Shown here piece by piece: positions 52,493 through 61,349 of a stretch of DNA of 64,000 nt. Position numbers and translations under genes: made by a program. Within the stretch, counting starts at the first letter, position 1. Each line of letters opens with the position of its first letter. The DNA is from an uncultured Lachnospiraceae bacterium (lineage in GTDB: Bacteria > Bacillota > Clostridia > Lachnospirales > Lachnospiraceae), in NCBI GenBank assembly GCA_910584845.1, contig CAJUDH010000001.1, positions 124,001 to 188,000 on the forward strand. Reading direction: 5' to 3'. The notes beneath the pieces are model-generated. The model was not told where the DNA came from and searched no databases. It saw only the letters and a program-made list of their open reading frames with translations.

Positions 52493-55400
52493 TCATCCGG
52501 CTTTGATTCCGGCAAAAGCCCTTTCCTCCACCAGCACGCCCTCTGGCAGATCTGGCTTCTCCATACTCCGGCAAAAGGCAAACGCTTCTTTCCCGATCCG
52601 TTTCAACGTAGAAGGGAGCCTCACGTGCCCCAGGCTATGGCAGCGGTAAAAAGCCTTATCCGGGATCTCCTCAACCCCTTCCGGGATTTGTATTTCTTTC
52701 AGGGAAATGCAATTTTCAAAAGCCCTGGCCTCCAGCACCTGAAGGGCCCCCGACAATTCGACCCGTTCCAGAGAACCGCAGCCCATAAAAGCCATAGGCC
52801 CGACCCGCCGGATGCTTTGCGCCTGCCGGACGGCCCTTAGCCACTTACAGCCGGCAAAAGCCTTTTTTTCCACCGAGGCAACCGTCAAAGGAAAAATAAC
52901 TTCTGTCAATAAATTGCTGTCCTGAAAAGCCCCCTCGCCAATGGCCGTAATGCCGTTCGGCAAGCGAAGGCAGGGGATGTTGCCGGTACATTCCACAAGT
53001 ACGTCGTTGCTGTCGGTTTTACAGCAGTTCAAAGCCTCCGTAACGATCTGTTTTGCCAGGGGCGCCAGCCCTTTCTTCCGGTCCCCCACCCCTTCTATAC
53101 GCACGACGGAGCCATCCGGCAAGACGGCTTCTTTTAAATGGATGCAATTTCGAAACGCATGCTCCTCCACCCGGACCTTTGATGGGGGAAAGCTTAATTT
53201 TTCTATTTTCAGCCCGTTGGCAAAGGCCCAGCCGCAGACCATCCGAATATCTTCAGGGATTTCCACCTGCCCTTCACACCCGGAGCCGTCCAGCAACATA
53301 TGGTTTACCGCCACCATAGGAGATACCTGCCTTTGCCGTTCCATCCAGGCTGTCCCGTGAAAAGCCCGGGGGCCGATATATTGAAGGCTGGGGGGGAACT
53401 CAATTTCTTCCAGCATCAGCTGGTTTTGGAACACTTCTGCCCCGATCCGGCAGATACCTTGCGGTATCCTCACTATATGCCCGCTTCCTTTGTACCCCTT
53501 TAGGTCCGTCTCCTTTTCCACAGTGAAACAGCTCATGGCGCTGTAAAAAAACATCCGCGCCAGTTCCGGGACTTCTTCCGACAAAACATCGCTGTAAGAA
53601 GAGAACCGCCATCCCCTCCCTTCCTGGCATACAACCTCCAATGCAGTACACCCGGAAAAAGCATATTCCCGCAAGTCAACATCCCCCAAATCACCGGTTA
53701 AAACGATTTCCTTTAACCGGCCGCAGTCTTGAAAGGCATGGGGGCATAAAGTAATGGGGCCTGTAAATTCTGCTTTGGTCAAACCGTCGCAATTTTCGAA
53801 AGCATATTCCCCTACGTAGCGAAGGTCGGGGAAAGAAAAATCTTGCAGGCTTTTACACCCGCAAAAACATCCCGCTTCCACCCTCTCCCCCTGGAAAAGC
53901 ACACACCGGGCCAACGCCTGGCAGCCTTCAAACGTCCGCGGCGCCAAGGCAGTGAGGCAAAAAAACGTTGCCCTTTCCAGCCCCAGGCAGTAGGCGAAGG
54001 CCCCCTGCCCTACCTGGCTGGAATAGACGGAAACTTCTTTTAATGAAATACATTTCTCAAACGCCCGGGCCTCCAAAACCACCTCTTTTTCCGGGAACAA
54101 AACGTTTTCCAAACAGCCACATCCCCAAAAAGCCCCTTCCCCAATCCGGGAAAGGCTGTCCGGGAGCGACAGTTTGGTAATCGCCTGGTTGCCTTCAAAA
54201 GCAAACGGTCCGATGGCAGTCACCCCTTCCGGGATCCGGACTTCCCCCCGGCAAGCGCTTCCGTCTAACAAAACGCCCGCTATTATGGCCCACCCTTCTT
54301 CCTGCACATGTAACATGGGGGTGCCTTCCATTGCCCGCTCCCCAAACCACAAAAGTCCATGCAAAGGAGGTTCTAAAAATGCCATTTCCAGGCTTTTACA
54401 GCCGCAAAACGCCTCTTTCCCAACCTGTTTAACCCCTTGCAGGCCAAGGCTGCGCAGCTGGCGGCAGCCATAAAAAGCCCGTTGGCCAATCCGGCGCCAC
54501 TTTCCGGATGTTTCCACAGACGTCAGCGCCCCACAGCCATCAAATACCTCTTCTTCCACGGTTTCCACCGATGCCGGCCAAAACACGTTTTCCAGGGCGG
54601 TGCAGCCTTTAAAAGCGGCCGGCCCTACCCATTCAAGCCCTTCCGGCAAATGGATCCCCGTAACGTTTTCATTTCCGTAAAAAGCCCCCCCGGCCAAGAT
54701 CCGCAGATCCCTGGGAAGCCACACTTCCCCTTCCAACCCTCGCCCGTCCCAAAAAACGCATCCTGGCGCAAAGCCCCCCTGCCCCTGGCGCCGGCCTTCC
54801 AAAAAAGGAGTTTTCTCCACCACAAATTTTCCCACCGACTCCAGGGAATCCGGCAACGTCATTTGCCCCAAGGCATTGCACCCATAAAACATCTTGTCCC
54901 CTATGTGGCGGACCCCTTCCTCCAACGTTGCCGATTCCAGCCGTAGGCACCCGGAAAATACGCCTGCCCCATAATGCCTCCCGCTGCCGGACAGGCAAAC
55001 CTTTTTTAACCCGCTCTGGGCAAAGGCCAAATCCCCCACGCACTCGGTTTGGGCCGGAATATGGATTTCTTCCAGGGCTTTGCACCGGTAGAAAGCCATC
55101 GCTCCAATGGCTTTTATGTTTTGCGGCAAATTTACCTGCCTTAAGGACAAACAGCCATAAAACGCCTGTTCCCCAATGGTTTTTACGCTTTCCCCCAATA
55201 CCGCTTCTTTTAATACGCTACACCTTTTAAAAGCAGCAGGCCCAATATCTGCCACCTTCGGGGGCAGGATGGCCCGAATCAGCTTAAAGCAATTTTCAAA
55301 TGCCCCGGCCCCCACCTGTTCTAAATTTTGCGGCAACGGGGCGGCCTGTAAAAGCAAGCATCCCCGGAATGCCCCGGCCCCGATCTTCTTAAGGCTTTCC

Positions 55401-56488
55401 GGCAGGATCACCCGGTCAATGGCCTCGTTGCCTGCAAAGGCTTCTTCCGCGATAACCTCTATCCCTTCCGGCACAACGACCCGGGATTCCCCTCCCAAGT
55501 ATTTAAGCAAAACCTTTCCACTGATCCGGAAATTCCCTAAAACCTGCCCATGGATCCGCCGTACCAGTTTCGGTTTATGGCCATGGGCGGCGCCCCCTAT
55601 CCCAGACAGCTCATGCCATAAACCGTCTGCGGTCTGCACCTGCCTCAGGGAGGTACAATTTTTAAAAGCATCTTCATGGATACTTTGTGGATCCCCCGAA
55701 AACATAACTGTTTCCAAATTGATACAATTGCGGAAAGCCCGGCTTTCGATTTCCTGCAAAGAGCGGGGAAGCTTAACCGATAGGATGCCCCTTTTATCAA
55801 AAAAGCAGCTTTTACCGATTGAAATAATCCCCTCCGGCACCTCCACATGTTTTAAATTGGTAAGGAAACGGACCAGCCGCCTTCCGTCCAGTTCCATCAT
55901 CCGTAAAACATCCGCCGCAATCGCCTTTACCAGCGGGGGCAGCACGGCCCCACCCGCCACAGCTTCCACCACATTCGGAAACACACAGGTTTCGCCGCCG
56001 ACAAAAGAAATTTCCTCCAGCTTCCCACAACCGGTAAAAACGTCGCAGATGCAGCCCAAAAAAAGCCCCTGGCATATTTCCAGCTTTTTCAGCCGTACAT
56101 CATTCAAAAACACCTGCCTCCCCAAACGTTTTACCCCTGGGATCCGCACTTCCTCCAAACCGTCGCAATAGAGGAAGGCACAATGCCCCAGCTCCTCTAC
56201 CGATGGGGGAAGCGCAATTTTCTTCAGGGCGTGGCAACGGTGGAACGCATAGTCCCCCACCATTTTCACCCCCTCCGGGATCCGGACCTCTTCCAGCTTC
56301 CGGCACCCTTTAAAAGCATTGGGGAGGATATAGCAAAGGGTATGGGGAAGCTCCACTTTCTTCAGTGACACGCATCCTTTAAAAGCCCCTTCCCCAATGG
56401 TATGGACCCCTTCGGGTATCGCTGCCCACTCCTTTTTCTCCCCATAAGATTCCAGCACCCCGTCCCGTATGGAAAACTCCCCCGCCAT
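52493..56488 (-). CDS. Giant BspA-type leucine-rich repeat protein without signal peptide
   Basis: This 1331-residue protein is made almost wholly of LRR_5/BspA-type repeats of about 23 residues, each with a core like IGEGAFKGCVSLKKVELP. A few long inserts (near residues 195-225, 330-345 and 970-1010) break the array. No signal peptide, membrane helix or surface anchor is visible, unlike secreted BspA proteins, so it is predicted to stay in the cytoplasm. AAGGAGGG lies seven bases before the ATG at 56488. A role as a large binding scaffold is inference. It precedes the aldo/keto reductase by 65 bases. Confidence 0.88.
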   Translation of the reverse strand: MAGEFSIRDGVLESYGEKKEWAAIPEGVHTIGEGAFKGCVSLKKVELPHTLCYILPNAFKGCRKLEEVRIPEGVKMVGDYAFHRCHALKKIALPPSVEELGHCAFLYCDGLEEVRIPGVKRLGRQVFLNDVRLKKLEICQGLFLGCICDVFTGCGKLEEISFVGGETCVFPNVVEAVAGGAVLPPLVKAIAADVLRMMELDGRRLVRFLTNLKHVEVPEGIISIGKSCFFDKRGILSVKLPRSLQEIESRAFRNCINLETVMFSGDPQSIHEDAFKNCTSLRQVQTADGLWHELSGIGGAAHGHKPKLVRRIHGQVLGNFRISGKVLLKYLGGESRVVVPEGIEVIAEEAFAGNEAIDRVILPESLKKIGAGAFRGCLLLQAAPLPQNLEQVGAGAFENCFKLIRAILPPKVADIGPAAFKRCSVLKEAVLGESVKTIGEQAFYGCLSLRQVNLPQNIKAIGAMAFYRCKALEEIHIPAQTECVGDLAFAQSGLKKVCLSGSGRHYGAGVFSGCLRLESATLEEGVRHIGDKMFYGCNALGQMTLPDSLESVGKFVVEKTPFLEGRRQGQGGFAPGCVFWDGRGLEGEVWLPRDLRILAGGAFYGNENVTGIHLPEGLEWVGPAAFKGCTALENVFWPASVETVEEEVFDGCGALTSVETSGKWRRIGQRAFYGCRQLRSLGLQGVKQVGKEAFCGCKSLEMAFLEPPLHGLLWFGERAMEGTPMLHVQEEGWAIIAGVLLDGSACRGEVRIPEGVTAIGPFAFEGNQAITKLSLPDSLSRIGEGAFWGCGCLENVLFPEKEVVLEARAFEKCISLKEVSVYSSQVGQGAFAYCLGLERATFFCLTALAPRTFEGCQALARCVLFQGERVEAGCFCGCKSLQDFSFPDLRYVGEYAFENCDGLTKAEFTGPITLCPHAFQDCGRLKEIVLTGDLGDVDLREYAFSGCTALEVVCQEGRGWRFSSYSDVLSEEVPELARMFFYSAMSCFTVEKETDLKGYKGSGHIVRIPQGICRIGAEVFQNQLMLEEIEFPPSLQYIGPRAFHGTAWMERQRQVSPMVAVNHMLLDGSGCEGQVEIPEDIRMVCGWAFANGLKIEKLSFPPSKVRVEEHAFRNCIHLKEAVLPDGSVVRIEGVGDRKKGLAPLAKQIVTEALNCCKTDSNDVLVECTGNIPCLRLPNGITAIGEGAFQDSNLLTEVIFPLTVASVEKKAFAGCKWLRAVRQAQSIRRVGPMAFMGCGSLERVELSGALQVLEARAFENCISLKEIQIPEGVEEIPDKAFYRCHSLGHVRLPSTLKRIGKEAFAFCRSMEKPDLPEGVLVEERAFAGIKAG

Positions 56489-56571
56489 AAACGCCCTCCT
56501 TCCGCTATGCAATCTCTTGATCGGTTTGCAGGCTATGGCGTTTTTAAAGCCTGCATAAAAATTTCTGGTTG

Positions 56572-56577
56572 TATAAT
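56572..56577 (+). promoter_or_regulatory. Candidate -10 box of asnA
   Basis: A consensus TATAAT lies 62 bases before the asnA start, without a good -35 element. The leader is too short for a T-box. Confidence 0.35.
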
Positions 56578-56639
56578 CACAAAAATAGTGTTACGATAAG
56601 CAGGAAAAACGGATTACAACGATTCAGGAGGAAAAACCA

Positions 56640-57647
56640 ATGGGACTTATCCTACCCCCAAATTACGACCCCCACCTTACGGTCCGAGAAACCCAGGAAG
56701 CGATCAAATATATCCGGGACACGTTCCAAAAGGAATTTGGGCGCGAAATGCATTTAGAGCGGATCTCCGCCCCGCTTTTCGTTCAACAGTCCAGCGGCCT
56801 CAACGACAACCTCAACGGCGTAGAACGCCCGGTAGGCTTTGACGTCATCGGCCTACCCGGAGAAAACGTTGAAGTGGTCCAATCCTTGGCCAAATGGAAA
56901 CGCATCGCATTAAAAGAATACGATTTTAAGCCAGGGGAAGGCCTTTATACCAACATGAACGCCATCCGCCGGGACGAAACCCTGGATAACCTCCATTCCT
57001 GTTATGTGGACCAATGGGATTGGGAAAAGGTGATCACCAAAGAGCAGCGCAGCAGGGAAACTTTGGAAGAAACCGTAAAGATGATTTTCAAAATCATCAA
57101 ACACATGGAGCACGAAGTCTGGTATAAATACCCAGACGCAGTCAAGCGCCTGCCCGACCACATTACTTTCATTACCTCGGAAGAACTGGAAAAACGTTAT
57201 CCTGAAAAAACCCCAAAAGAACGGGAAAACCTGATTACCAAAGAATATGGCTGCGTATTTCTAATGAAGATTGGCGATAAACTGTCCAACGGCCTCCCCC
57301 ATGACGGCCGCGCCCCGGACTATGACGACTGGCAGCTCAACGGCGATATATTATTCTGGTATGAGCTGCTAGGCTGCGCCCTGGAAATTTCCAGCATGGG
57401 GATCCGGGTGGACGAAAAAGCCCTGGACGAACAATTGTCCAAGGCAGGCTGCGATGACCGCAGGAGCCTCCCTTACCATAAAATGCTCCTGGCCGGTCAG
57501 CTCCCCTATACCATCGGCGGGGGCATCGGCCAGTCCCGGCTGTGCATGCTATTGTTAAACCGCGCCCATGTGGGTGAGGTACAGGCCAGCCTTTGGCCGG
57601 AAGAAATGCGTAAGGTTTGTAAAGAAAACCATATTTTCCTGCTTTAA
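56640..57647 (+). CDS. asnA: Aspartate-ammonia ligase
   Basis: AsnA makes asparagine from aspartate, ammonia and ATP; it is related to class II aminoacyl-tRNA synthetases. The 335-residue protein shows the family sequences ISAPLFVQQSSGLNDNLNG, LPHDGRAPDYDDW and the C-terminal class II motif GGGIGQSRLCMLLL. A CAGGAGG site precedes the ATG. It is a single-gene unit ending in a strong terminator. Confidence 0.96.
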   Translation: MGLILPPNYDPHLTVRETQEAIKYIRDTFQKEFGREMHLERISAPLFVQQSSGLNDNLNGVERPVGFDVIGLPGENVEVVQSLAKWKRIALKEYDFKPGEGLYTNMNAIRRDETLDNLHSCYVDQWDWEKVITKEQRSRETLEETVKMIFKIIKHMEHEVWYKYPDAVKRLPDHITFITSEELEKRYPEKTPKERENLITKEYGCVFLMKIGDKLSNGLPHDGRAPDYDDWQLNGDILFWYELLGCALEISSMGIRVDEKALDEQLSKAGCDDRRSLPYHKMLLAGQLPYTIGGGIGQSRLCMLLLNRAHVGEVQASLWPEEMRKVCKENHIFLL

Positions 57648-57683
57648 ACGGCCCTTAGCAAAAAGGTAACCCCAAACCGTAAG

Positions 57684-57735
57684 GAACCGTGAAAGTGCCC
57701 GAAACGAACACGGCGTGGCCCTTTCACGGTTTTAT
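57684..57735. terminator. Bidirectional terminator between asnA and rpiB
   Basis: AACCGTGAAAG (57685-57695) pairs perfectly with CTTTCACGGTT (57721-57731), followed by TTATTTTATT on the plus strand. It separates asnA from the converging rpiB gene. Confidence 0.8.
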
Positions 57736-57744
57736 TTTATTGTT

Positions 57745-58188
57745 TTAATTTCTGGACTCAATCTGTGCCAATTGATCCACCCGCCTCTGATGCCTTCCCC
57801 CTTCATACTTCTCATCCAGCCACTGGTCAACGATCATTTTTGCCATTTCCTCGCCGATAACCCGGGCCCCGAACGTAAGCACATTGGTATTGTTATGCAT
57901 ACGGGACAGCCGGGCGCTGTAAGGCTCGCTGCAAGTACAGACACGGACCCCTTTTACCTTTCCCGCGGCAATGCCGATACCGATGCCGGTGCCGCAGATG
58001 GCAATTCCGTAATCCGCTTCCCCTAAAGCCACGGCACGCCCCACTTTCTCACCGTACATAGGGTAATCGCAGCTCTCGGCCGAATCGGTCCCAAAATCTA
58101 TCACCTGATAGCCTTTTGCCTCCACATATGCCTTAATCGTATTCTTCATCTGTACTGCAGAATGGTCATTTCCCATTGCAATCTTCAT
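57745..58188 (-). CDS. rpiB: Ribose-5-phosphate isomerase B
   Basis: This enzyme interconverts ribose 5-phosphate and ribulose 5-phosphate. The 147-residue protein begins MKIAMGNDHSA and has the active-site Cys in ICGTGIGIGIAAGK, with the RpiB/LacAB pattern throughout. The start at 58188 has AAAGGAG nine bases upstream; a frame extending to 58266 overlaps aroC. It follows aroC by 53 bases. Allose-6-phosphate isomerase is a possible alternative activity. Confidence 0.94.
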   Translation of the reverse strand: MKIAMGNDHSAVQMKNTIKAYVEAKGYQVIDFGTDSAESCDYPMYGEKVGRAVALGEADYGIAICGTGIGIGIAAGKVKGVRVCTCSEPYSARLSRMHNNTNVLTFGARVIGEEMAKMIVDQWLDEKYEGGRHQRRVDQLAQIESRN

Positions 58189-58241
58189 AATGGCCAGCTC
58201 CTTTCGCCAAAGGCTTGTTTGATACCGGGCTGCTTTCGGCA

Positions 58242-59327
58242 TTATCTTTCTGCTGCCCGGGCGCATCTGTGTGCCAACAGCAAATCCGCCACTGTCAATG
58301 CAGCCATAGCCTCCACAACTACCACCGCCCTGGGCACCACGACAGGGTCATGGCGGCCCTTAATGGCTATATCCACATTTTCGCCGGCGCGGTTCACGGT
58401 CTGCTGCAGGCGGGCAATGGAAGGGGTCGGCTTAAAAGCCGCCCGGAAAACAATGGCGCCGCCGTCGCTGATCCCTCCTAAAATACCGCCGGAATGGTTG
58501 GTCTTTTTCCTGACCACACCGTCAGATCCGGTATAAAACCCGTCATTGTTCTCGGAACCCCGGCTCCTTGCGGCGGCAAAACCGTCGCCCACTTCAAAGC
58601 CCTTAACCGCCCCGATCGACATAACTGCCTTGGCCAGGCATGCGTCCAACTTGTCAAAAACCGGTTCGCCCAGCCCGGCCGGCACACCGTCGATGATGCA
58701 TTCCACTACACCCCCGGCCGAATCCTGCTCCTTTATCAGACGGTTCAGATACTCGGCCGCTTTTGCTGCTGCCACCGGATCCGGCATGCACAGGGGGTTT
58801 TGATCCCGGCAGGCCAGGTCAAACCGGCCAGGGTCAATTTCCACATCCCCAATGCTTTTTGTATAGGCGCGGATTTCCACGCCATATTGGGCAAGGAAGC
58901 GGCAGGCTACAGCCCCGGCTGCCACCCGCCCTACCGTCTCCCGGGCAGAAGCCCGGCCGCCTCCCCGATAATCCCGAAAACCATATTTGGCATCAAATCC
59001 ATAATCCCCATGGCCCGGGCGGTACACATCCCGAATAAGCTCATAATCCCGGGAACGGGGATCCGTGTTGCGTACCATCATAGCGATGGGGGTGCCGGTC
59101 GTCTTCCCCTCAAAAACGCCGGAAAGCAATTCCACCTGGTCACCTTCCCGGCGGGCAGTGGCAAACCGGCTTTGCCCCGGCTTCCTCCTGTCCAAATAAG
59201 CCTGAACCTGCCCTTCATCCAAGGGGATGCCTGCAGGGCATCCGTCTACGGTAACGCCCACCGCCTTCCCATGGGATTCCCCCCAAGTCGTAATGCGAAA
59301 AATCGTGCCGAAAACCGACCCTGCCAT
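58242..59327 (-). CDS. aroC: Chorismate synthase
   Basis: AroC makes chorismate from EPSP using reduced FMN, the last shared step of aromatic amino acid synthesis. The 361-residue protein has GESHGKAVGV, the long signature RPGHGDYGFDAKYGFRDYRG and RASARETVGRVAAGA. The start MAGSVFG at 59327 shares one base with the stop of the preceding lactonase gene (TAATG), a sign of translational coupling. Other shikimate genes are not adjacent. Confidence 0.95.
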   Translation of the reverse strand: MAGSVFGTIFRITTWGESHGKAVGVTVDGCPAGIPLDEGQVQAYLDRRKPGQSRFATARREGDQVELLSGVFEGKTTGTPIAMMVRNTDPRSRDYELIRDVYRPGHGDYGFDAKYGFRDYRGGGRASARETVGRVAAGAVACRFLAQYGVEIRAYTKSIGDVEIDPGRFDLACRDQNPLCMPDPVAAAKAAEYLNRLIKEQDSAGGVVECIIDGVPAGLGEPVFDKLDACLAKAVMSIGAVKGFEVGDGFAAARSRGSENNDGFYTGSDGVVRKKTNHSGGILGGISDGGAIVFRAAFKPTPSIARLQQTVNRAGENVDIAIKGRHDPVVVPRAVVVVEAMAALTVADLLLAHRCARAAER

Positions 59328-60379
59328 TATGGCGCCACCCGCACGATCACGCAACTGTTAGGCTGGTTGCATTTGATCTCCTTTGCACACATTACCAGCA
59401 AGCCTTTTTCATAGTCTACCCTGAAAAACGTGATATTGCCGCTTTCATGGTTCATCACCGCAATATGCTGGTTGTCCGGGAACACGGCAATATCTTTGGG
59501 ATATTCCCCGCTGACAGGCAGGCTGCACAAAAGTTCCAGAATCCCGGTTTCCTTATCCCGTTTAAATATCGACACGGTCTCATCCCCGGCGTTGCCGCAG
59601 TACATATACTGCTCGTCTTCGGAAAACCTCATGCAGCAGGCCGCCGCAATCTGTTTGTGTTTGGGCCCCATAGTGGAAATGGTCTGGATTTTTTCAATCT
59701 CAGGGGCCTTTTCCCCGCTTTTCAAGGTAAAAACGTCCACCACGTTCTTTTGTTCATACATCAAATAAATAAAACGGTTATCCCTGCTGAACCGGAAATG
59801 GCGGGGGGCCGACTCCCTCTCGCACCGGATGGCGTCTACCTGGATCAGCCGTTCGTCCTCTTCGCTGAACCGGTAAATTTGTACCTGGTCCATGCCGGAA
59901 TCGGCAGTCATCACATATTTATTGTCTGGAGTCCGTCTGGTACATGTCACATGGGGGCGGAAATTCCTTTCTGCTACGCTTCCCAGCCCTTTATGGAACA
60001 CGCCGTCCACAATCTCCCCAACCCCTCCGTCCCTCCTTAGACGCAGGACCGTCGCCTTGCCGTCATGATAGCCGGATACGAAAATATATCGGTTATTTAC
60101 ATCCGTGGACAAATGGCATCCCCTCATGCCATTGATTTTGCTGCTATTTAGGCGGGAAAGGTTTCCGTTCTCCAAAATACGGAAAGCCACCACGCCCTCA
60201 TCTGCTATAGAGTATAGCGTATCCCCGGTTTTAGACGCGATTACATAAGAAGAATTATCTACGTCCACCTCACATCGCTTCTCGAATTTCCCTTTCTCCA
60301 CATCCACATCATAAACCGTAATGCCCTTTGCTTTTCCGGTATAAGAGTAAGACCCCACATATGCCATGTATTTAGCCAT
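59327..60379 (-). CDS. Beta-propeller lactonase family protein (6-phosphogluconolactonase-like)
   Basis: This 350-residue protein belongs to the YbhE-type lactonase family, a seven-bladed beta-propeller. It begins YVGSYSYTGKAKGITVYDVD; the conserved propeller segments NRYIFVSGY, RPHVTCTRRTPDNKY, PRHFRFSRDNRFIY and YPKDIAVFPDNQH are spaced along the chain. AGGAGGAG precedes the ATG. It is coupled to aroC. If it is a 6-phosphogluconolactonase, rpiB nearby would fit pentose phosphate metabolism, but this family also has members of unknown function. Confidence 0.85.
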   Translation of the reverse strand: MAKYMAYVGSYSYTGKAKGITVYDVDVEKGKFEKRCEVDVDNSSYVIASKTGDTLYSIADEGVVAFRILENGNLSRLNSSKINGMRGCHLSTDVNNRYIFVSGYHDGKATVLRLRRDGGVGEIVDGVFHKGLGSVAERNFRPHVTCTRRTPDNKYVMTADSGMDQVQIYRFSEEDERLIQVDAIRCERESAPRHFRFSRDNRFIYLMYEQKNVVDVFTLKSGEKAPEIEKIQTISTMGPKHKQIAAACCMRFSEDEQYMYCGNAGDETVSIFKRDKETGILELLCSLPVSGEYPKDIAVFPDNQHIAVMNHESGNITFFRVDYEKGLLVMCAKEIKCNQPNSCVIVRVAP

Positions 60380-60786
60380 AATTTCTCCTCCTCATGCATT
60401 CATCTTCTCCGCCTAAATGGAATTACGTTTATCATACCACATCTTCATAAAAAAATCTATTCACAATGTATTGACATGCAAATATTTTTCTGTATAATGA
60501 TAGATGCTGCCTGTTTATTATTACTAAACTTTTAACTTATTTATACGCTTAGTTAGTATTTGTAAACTTTTAGTGTGGTAAATGCCGGGCAGCCATGCCA
60601 TGCCTGTACATTCAGCCTTGCCGTTTTGCCCTTCTTTGCGGCAGTTCCGGCCCTTATTGGCGGCGCTGCCTTCCGGACGCAGGCCCGGCCCCGGAAAATC
60701 CGCCGCGGCGCACAGGCATGCCGGTTGCCGGCGCAAAACCAATTTTTAAATATGCTTCAAAATAAAATGGGGAAAGTGTACCAAAC
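60380..60786. other. 400-base intergenic region with promoter and possible structured leader
   Basis: The first part is AT-rich and carries the promoter at 60471-60498. The remainder (60505-60786) is a long leader without a credible gene. Its second half is G/C-rich. GCCGGGCAGCC...CATGCCTGT (about 60584-60607) is largely complementary to ACAGGCATGCCGGTTGCCGGC (60712-60732), closing a domain of about 150 bases with smaller stems inside, followed by AATTTTTAAA. No known riboswitch class was recognised. Confidence 0.5.
60471..60498 (+). promoter_or_regulatory. Strong sigma-A promoter of the pot operon
   Basis: TTGACA (60471-60476) and TATAAT (60493-60498) are perfect hexamers with a 16-base spacer. 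The first gene begins nearly 290 bases downstream, which implies a long untranslated leader. Confidence 0.75.
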
Positions 60787-61320
60787 ATGGATATCGGATT
60801 AAAATTAAAAGAACTCCGGGTGTTAAAAGGCCTCACCCAGGAAGAACTGGCCGACCGCTCCGAGCTTTCCAAAGGGTTCATTTCTCAGTTGGAGAGGAAC
60901 CTGACCTCCCCTTCCATCGCAACCCTTACGGACATCCTCCAATGCCTGGGGACGTCGCTGGGCGAATTTTTCAATGAACTTCCGGAAGAGCAGGTGGTTT
61001 TCGGCAAGGCAGATTATTTCGAAAAATATGACCCGGAACTGAAAAACGAAATTAAATGGATTATCCCCAACGCACAAAAACATGTGATGGAGCCCATTTT
61101 ACTGACGTTGGAAGCCGGCGGGGAAACTTACCCGGACAACCCCCACGAAGGGGAAGAATTCGGCTACGTTTTGCAAGGTTCTGTGTCCATCCATGTCGGC
61201 AGCCGGATTTACCGGGCAAAAAAGGGGGAGTCTTTCTACTTTGTCCCGGACAAAAAACATTACCTAACCAGCAAAACAGGGGCCCTGCTGGTTTGGGTCA
61301 GCTCGCCGCCTAGTTTTTAA
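60787..61320 (+). CDS. XRE-family regulator with C-terminal cupin domain
   Basis: This 177-residue regulator joins an N-terminal helix-turn-helix (about residues 5-60, LTQEELADRSELSKGFISQLE) to a cupin domain (about 105-172, GEEFGYVLQGSVSIHVG). This is the PuuR-type layout, common next to polyamine transporters. It is 29 bases upstream of potA in the same direction and most likely regulates the operon in response to putrescine or spermidine. The ribosome binding site is weak (GGGGAAAG some way upstream). Confidence 0.9.
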   Translation: MDIGLKLKELRVLKGLTQEELADRSELSKGFISQLERNLTSPSIATLTDILQCLGTSLGEFFNELPEEQVVFGKADYFEKYDPELKNEIKWIIPNAQKHVMEPILLTLEAGGETYPDNPHEGEEFGYVLQGSVSIHVGSRIYRAKKGESFYFVPDKKHYLTSKTGALLVWVSSPPSF

Positions 61321-61349
61321 CCAGGGAGATACATAGGAGGAACAATAAA

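Noticed and set aside
55176..56171. Plus-strand open frame of 331 codons inside the LRR gene
   Set aside because: It is antisense to the repeat protein, rich in Ser/Pro/Lys in the pattern of a reverse reading, and has no ribosome site or recognisable domain.
52493..56488. Dense short repeats that could be taken for a CRISPR or tandem DNA repeat
   Set aside because: The repetition is at protein level (about 23 residues, degenerate at DNA level), as expected for leucine-rich repeats; no spacer-repeat pattern is present.
60575..60802. Plus-strand 75-codon frame in the pot leader
   Set aside because: There is no ribosome site, it runs into the regulator start in another frame, and the region looks like structured RNA instead.
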